A DNA stretch of 64,000 nucleotides from Streptomyces canus. Its GTDB lineage: Bacteria; Actinomycetota; Actinomycetes; Streptomycetales; Streptomycetaceae. The position numbers and the translations under genes were made by a program. The notes beneath the pieces were generated by a model. The model was not told the origin of the DNA. It made no database searches and saw nothing but the letters and a program-made list of their open reading frames with translations. Of this stretch, positions 60,977 through 64,000 are shown piece after piece. How positions within the stretch are numbered: the first letter of the stretch is position 1; every line of letters begins with the position of its first letter. The stretch lies in contig NZ_KQ948670.1 in assembly GCF_001514145.1 (NCBI RefSeq), positions 122,654 to 186,653 on the forward strand, written 5' to 3'.

Positions 60977-62024
60977 GGGTAGCGGCGGACCTGGTGTTCG
61001 TCCAGTGCGGCCAAGCCCTTGCCAGCTTGGAAGAACTCCTCCACCCGTCATCTCGATCCAGCGACTCGCACCAGCTCGGCAGCGGTGCGGGTGTGGGTGA
61101 GTAGCAGCGGTAGTAGGCGAGTTCGCCGGTGCAGCGGTCGCGGCGGATCAGCAACTGGCGACTGCCGGGCCGGGGGCCGGTCAGGTCGATGACAGCCCAG
61201 TCGTAGAAGCGGTGCCCCTGGGCTCCGGCCCCGGCGGACAGCTTCTGCCAGCCCCGCTTGGGCACCTTCTTCGCCAGGGTGTCCGCGCGGAACTTCCCCC
61301 CGCCTGTGGTGACTTCGTGTGAGCAGGCCACCGCGAGGACGTAGCCGGTGCCGCGTTCCTCCAGCGCGGTTCGCAGCTTCGGGTTACCGCCAGAAACCTC
61401 GTCGCCCGCGACCCACGACGCGTGGTGTCCGGCGTCCAGGAACCGGGCGATCATGCGTGCGGCCGGCTCCGGCTTGGTAGCGAAGGAGGTCTCCTCGGCA
61501 AGCCCCGCGGCGCGGCAGCGGCAGGGGTCGGAGGTCCAAGAGCGTGGAACGTATAGTTCCTGGTCCACCGTGGCGTGCCCGCGCCGGCTCGCGTAGACCA
61601 GGTAGACGGCGACCTGGGCGTTCTCGATCCTGCCGGCGGTGCCGGTGTACTGGCGCTGGACGCCGACGGTGCCCTTCTTGACGTCGCCGGTCTCGTCGAC
61701 CACCAGTAACGCCTGGTCGGCGTGCAGGTGTTCCACCATGTAGCCACGCACGTCGTCGCGAACCTGGTCGGCGTCCCGCTTGGCCCGCCCCAGCAGGTGC
61801 TGCATGCCGTCCGGGGTGGCCTCCCCGGCCCGCTCGGCGATGGTCCAGCAGTTCTTTCGCGGCAGATCCGACAGCAGACCGAGTACCAACCGCCGGACCC
61901 ACCGCCGGGGTTCGACCCGGGTGAACCGGCCTGCGATCCGGCCCATCAAACCCTCGAACGCCTCCTGCCAGCGGGCAGGATCTACGCTGTAACCTGCGGC
62001 CACCGCATGACCTTCAGTCTTCAC
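60977..62024 (-). pseudogene. IS701-family transposase, frameshifted, with a stop and 3' truncation
   Basis: The frame from about 62024 reads through the DDE domain (LADQ-like LVVDETGDVKKGTVGVQRQY; ASWVAGDEVSGGNPKLRTAL) to RDRCTGELAYYRCYSPT near 61100. There the frame changes (THTRTAAELVRVAGSR), a TGA stands where Trp is expected (GSR*RVEEFFQ), and homology ends at HQVRRYPP near 60977, where the expected W-H/Y-R-W-V-T continuation is gone. Both terminal repeats cannot be identified. An inactive, partly deleted IS701 copy. It separates the HupE fragment from the toxin gene. Confidence 0.85.
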
Positions 62025-62112
62025 ACACCGATGATCAACGGTGGCCGCACCCGTCTCCACAGCGCGTCAGGGTCGTGCGGCGACCGTCTGCCGTCCTGTG
62101 TCAGGAGGACAT

Positions 62113-62517
62113 GTGCAACGTGGCGAAGTCTGGTGGGCCGAGTTCGACGAGCGGCGGCTGGTCGTACTGCTGTCGGGAGACGACGCGTCCGGGATCCGGG
62201 TGATGCAGATCGTCGCACCGGCGGGCGTCGACATCAGCGGCCTGGGCGTCGAAGTGGCAGTAGGCGCCATGGAAGGACTGCCCTTTGAAGGCGTGCTGCG
62301 GTTCGCGTTCCCGCGTCCGGGCTTTACCCCCTGCACATGGCTGACCACCGTGTCCCGGGACGACCTGATCGAGCGGGCGGGCGCCCTGTCCTCCGCGAAG
62401 CTCAAGGAGATTGAGGACGCCCTCCGCCTCGGTGGACAGGCGAAGGAGTGGACCCCGGCGACGACCGCGAAGCTGAGCGAGATAAGGGACGCCCTCCGTC
62501 TCGGTGGATTCGAGTAG
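62113..62517 (+). CDS. MazF/PemK-like toxin, apparently without an antitoxin
   Basis: 134 residues from GTG at 62113, four bases after AGGAGG; an open frame upstream has no site. The PemK/MazF-like core is VQRGEVWWAEFDERRLVVLL, VMQIVAPAGVDISGLGVEVA, LPFEGVLRFAFP and FTPCTWLTTVSRDDLIERAG. The C-terminal helix AKLKEIEDALRLGG is followed by a near-copy, AKLSEIRDALRLGG, so that helix is duplicated. No antitoxin ORF is evident on either side, which is unusual for an active ribonuclease toxin. Confidence 0.7.
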   Translation: MQRGEVWWAEFDERRLVVLLSGDDASGIRVMQIVAPAGVDISGLGVEVAVGAMEGLPFEGVLRFAFPRPGFTPCTWLTTVSRDDLIERAGALSSAKLKEIEDALRLGGQAKEWTPATTAKLSEIRDALRLGGFE

Positions 62518-62613
62518 GCGGAGAAGGAACGGTGGTTCCTGATGGCGTGGCCGGTCTCATCCAGATGATCGACACTGACCAGCCGTCTCCTCGGCCCTCC
62601 TCACCATCGAGAT

Positions 62614-62657
62614 CACGAACTACTGCTGGAGTACTAGTACTCCAGCAGTAGTTCGTG
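62614..62657. repeat. 44-bp perfect palindrome
   Basis: Two exactly complementary 22-base halves meet without a spacer at 62635/62636. The central CTGCTGGAGTACTAG half-site recurs at 63046-63060. No base of the palindrome is mismatched. Confidence 0.9.
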
Positions 62658-63358
62658 GCTTGACCTGCGGAAACGTCGAGCGGTGGGAGTGTAGCGGGCA
62701 GGATGCCGTCACGGACGGCTTCTGCCCGCACACCCCTCGAAGGAGTGCCCACGACGGCAAGGTCGCCCCGTGCCCTGGGAAGCCTCGGGTCGTGATCACC
62801 GAACAGGCAGCCGAGAGTCCGCCGGCTCCTGGCAACTGGCCCCGCGCACCGGCCCCGCCCGCCACATCGCGTACATGCGCTGAGATGGTCGCGATGGCGG
62901 CGAAGGCGTCAGGCCGTGGCCCGGCACTGTCACTACCGACGACGATGTCATGCGTTGGAGGGGCGGTCCGGAAAGACCGCCCCTGACATGCCAACGGCCA
63001 ACTACACTCCCGACGATGCCTCTGACCAGGCCAGATAGCGAACCGCTGCTGGAGTACTAGTTCGAGGAGCATTTCGACTCATCGATAGCCTGCATCACCA
63101 TGATGCGCGCTTGGTTCCTGCCGATGCTGCTTGTGCTCAGCGGCTCAGCCATCGAGCGGCGACAAGCTGACTGCCATACCCGGAGTCCTCGGGCTCACCG
63201 ACCCTACGAATGACCGGCGTGGGCCCGCGCTAGAAACGTAGGACAAACTCAGTTCTGTCTCTTCGGCAGGCTCATTCATCGGTTTCGTCAGCGGCTCCTG
63301 GGATAAGATCACGCAGGCTGTTGGTCGTCGCGGAAGCGGTGATACTGAAGAGGGAGCC
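62658..63358. other. 701-bp region, no gene recognised
   Basis: Short open frames on both strands show no domain. The region is visibly less GC-rich than the rest of the window, and a third copy of CTGCTGGAGTACTAG lies at 63046-63060. It may be the recombined end of a mobile element. The promoter for the ATPase at 63359 presumably lies in its last part. Confidence 0.5.
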
Positions 63359-64000
63359 ATGTGGCGAACGCTGGCCGGTGTGGTGTCCGGTCTGCTCGTG
63401 CTGTTCGTCGGTAGTCTCGCCTTCAACGCGGCGTCCGGGCAAAGTCATTGGCCAGGACCGCTCGATCTTGTGCGGGTCCACCCGTGGCTGGTGCTCCTCC
63501 TCCTGATACCTGTGTCGCTGATCGGGCTGTGGCAGGCGCCGCGCCGCGACCGCGGGCAGAACCCGCCCGCGCCCATGACGTACCAACTGCCGCCGCGCAA
63601 CACTGACTTCGCTGCCCGCGACGCCACGCTGCGGGAACTGCGGCAGCGCCTCACCTCGGCGAGCGGTGTCGCGATGCTGGTCGTGCGTGGGATGGGCGGT
63701 GTCGGCAAGACCCAACTCGCGGTCGAATACGCCTACCGACATCTCGAGAAGTACCGGTTTATCGCGTTCGTGCATGCCGGGGACGCCGATCGGGTGGCGT
63801 CGCAGTTCGTGTCTCTGGCCAGGGAGCTGGGGCTGGCGGAAGCAAGCTTCGACCAGGTCATCCCGCGGGTGTACGGCAAGTTGGCGGACCGCAGGCCCTG
63901 GCTGATCATCTTCGACAACGGGGAGGAACAGAACACTCTCACGCACGCGCTGCCGTCGGGTGGCCTGGCGACCAACGGCCATGTCATCGTCACCACCAGG
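63359..64000 (+). CDS. Membrane-anchored NB-ARC (STAND) ATPase, N-terminal part
   Basis: 214 residues visible; it runs off the right edge. ATG follows GAGGGAG. Two hydrophobic helices (TLAGVVSGLLVLFVGSLAF and WLVLLLLIPVSLIGLW) precede an NB-ARC domain: P-loop GMGGVGKTQLAVEYAYRHLE, Walker B WLIIFDNGEEQ and HVIVTTR. The usual TPR or repeat sensor would lie beyond the window. STAND proteins in bacteria act as signal switches or in phage defence (Avs-type). Neither can be decided from this part. Confidence 0.85.
   Translation, partial: MWRTLAGVVSGLLVLFVGSLAFNAASGQSHWPGPLDLVRVHPWLVLLLLIPVSLIGLWQAPRRDRGQNPPAPMTYQLPPRNTDFAARDATLRELRQRLTSASGVAMLVVRGMGGVGKTQLAVEYAYRHLEKYRFIAFVHAGDADRVASQFVSLARELGLAEASFDQVIPRVYGKLADRRPWLIIFDNGEEQNTLTHALPSGGLATNGHVIVTTR

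Noticed and set aside
62620..63072. 150-residue minus-strand ORF across the palindrome
   Set aside because: Both its ends are created by the palindrome copies and it has no recognisable domain or ribosome site.
1..64000. CRISPR arrays, tRNA or rRNA genes
   Set aside because: No regularly spaced repeats, cloverleaf-like sequences or ribosomal segments were seen.

Overview
The window is high-GC actinobacterial chromosome. Codon usage strongly favours G/C in third position, GTG starts and GGAGG-type ribosome sites are frequent, and the gene families are those of Streptomyces: XRE/HATPase regulator pairs, DUF5133, DUF475, S-adenosyl methyltransferase of the DUF574 type, SpoIIE phosphatases, a GH46 chitosanase and large secreted carbohydrate-active enzymes. 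The density of accessory genes, gene remnants and secreted hydrolases suggests a chromosome arm rather than the core. This is inference.

Region 1 (1-3.4 kb) holds a truncated XRE regulator, an anti-sigma-type ATPase, a GAF-SpoIIE phosphatase and a methyltransferase. Region 2 (3.5-16.9 kb) is a polysaccharide-use locus. A decayed GH88 unsaturated-uronyl hydrolase faces a PL38-like alginate/glucuronan lyase, which is translationally coupled to a beta-helix lyase/hydrolase. Next come a 1733-residue protein with two GH43 domains, a GH95-like glycosidase, and a PfkB sugar kinase transcribed with a DUF1801 and an AhpD-like gene. Region 3 (17-25.7 kb) holds an XRE-NB-ARC-TPR regulator, an esterase/WYL regulator pair, a TetR repressor divergent from an aldo/keto reductase across two palindromic operators, a flavin-dependent oxidoreductase and a GH16 hydrolase.

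Region 4 (26-31.6 kb) is a coupled three-gene signalling operon (REC-SpoIIE, CHASE3 histidine kinase, Rcp1-like regulator). After a local duplication comes a double-MerR regulator divergent from an erythromycin-esterase family gene. Region 5 (31.7-42.3 kb) holds a GH46 chitosanase, a PAS-GAF-SpoIIE phosphatase, a DUF475 membrane protein, a DUF4097-like lipoprotein, DUF5133, a clade-type catalase whose proximal haem Tyr is replaced by Cys, a diacylglycerol-kinase-like protein and a PAP2 phosphatase. Region 6 (42.3-51.4 kb) has a decayed lipoprotein and then a coupled cassette: YbdK-like carboxylate-amine ligase, 36-codon ORF, AsnO-type amidotransferase and S9 peptidase. It ends at a deletion scar joining a truncated Orn/Lys/Arg decarboxylase to a truncated RecQ.

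Region 7 (51.6-60.2 kb) is a stress-signalling block: a multi-HAMP hybrid kinase followed by an ANTAR-GAF-PAS-SpoIIE phosphatase, then a STAS antagonist divergent from an anti-sigma ATPase. Region 8 (60.4-64 kb) looks like the edge of a mobile region: a HupE fragment, a truncated IS701 transposase with frameshift and stop, a solitary MazF/PemK-like toxin, a 44-bp perfect palindrome with a related third copy, and a membrane-anchored STAND ATPase running off the window.

The recurring theme is partner-switching signalling: four SpoIIE phosphatases, two anti-sigma ATPases, one STAS protein and two kinases. The most unusual single observations are the Cys-for-Tyr catalase, the ligase/amidotransferase/peptidase cassette with its leader ORF, and the 44-bp palindrome.
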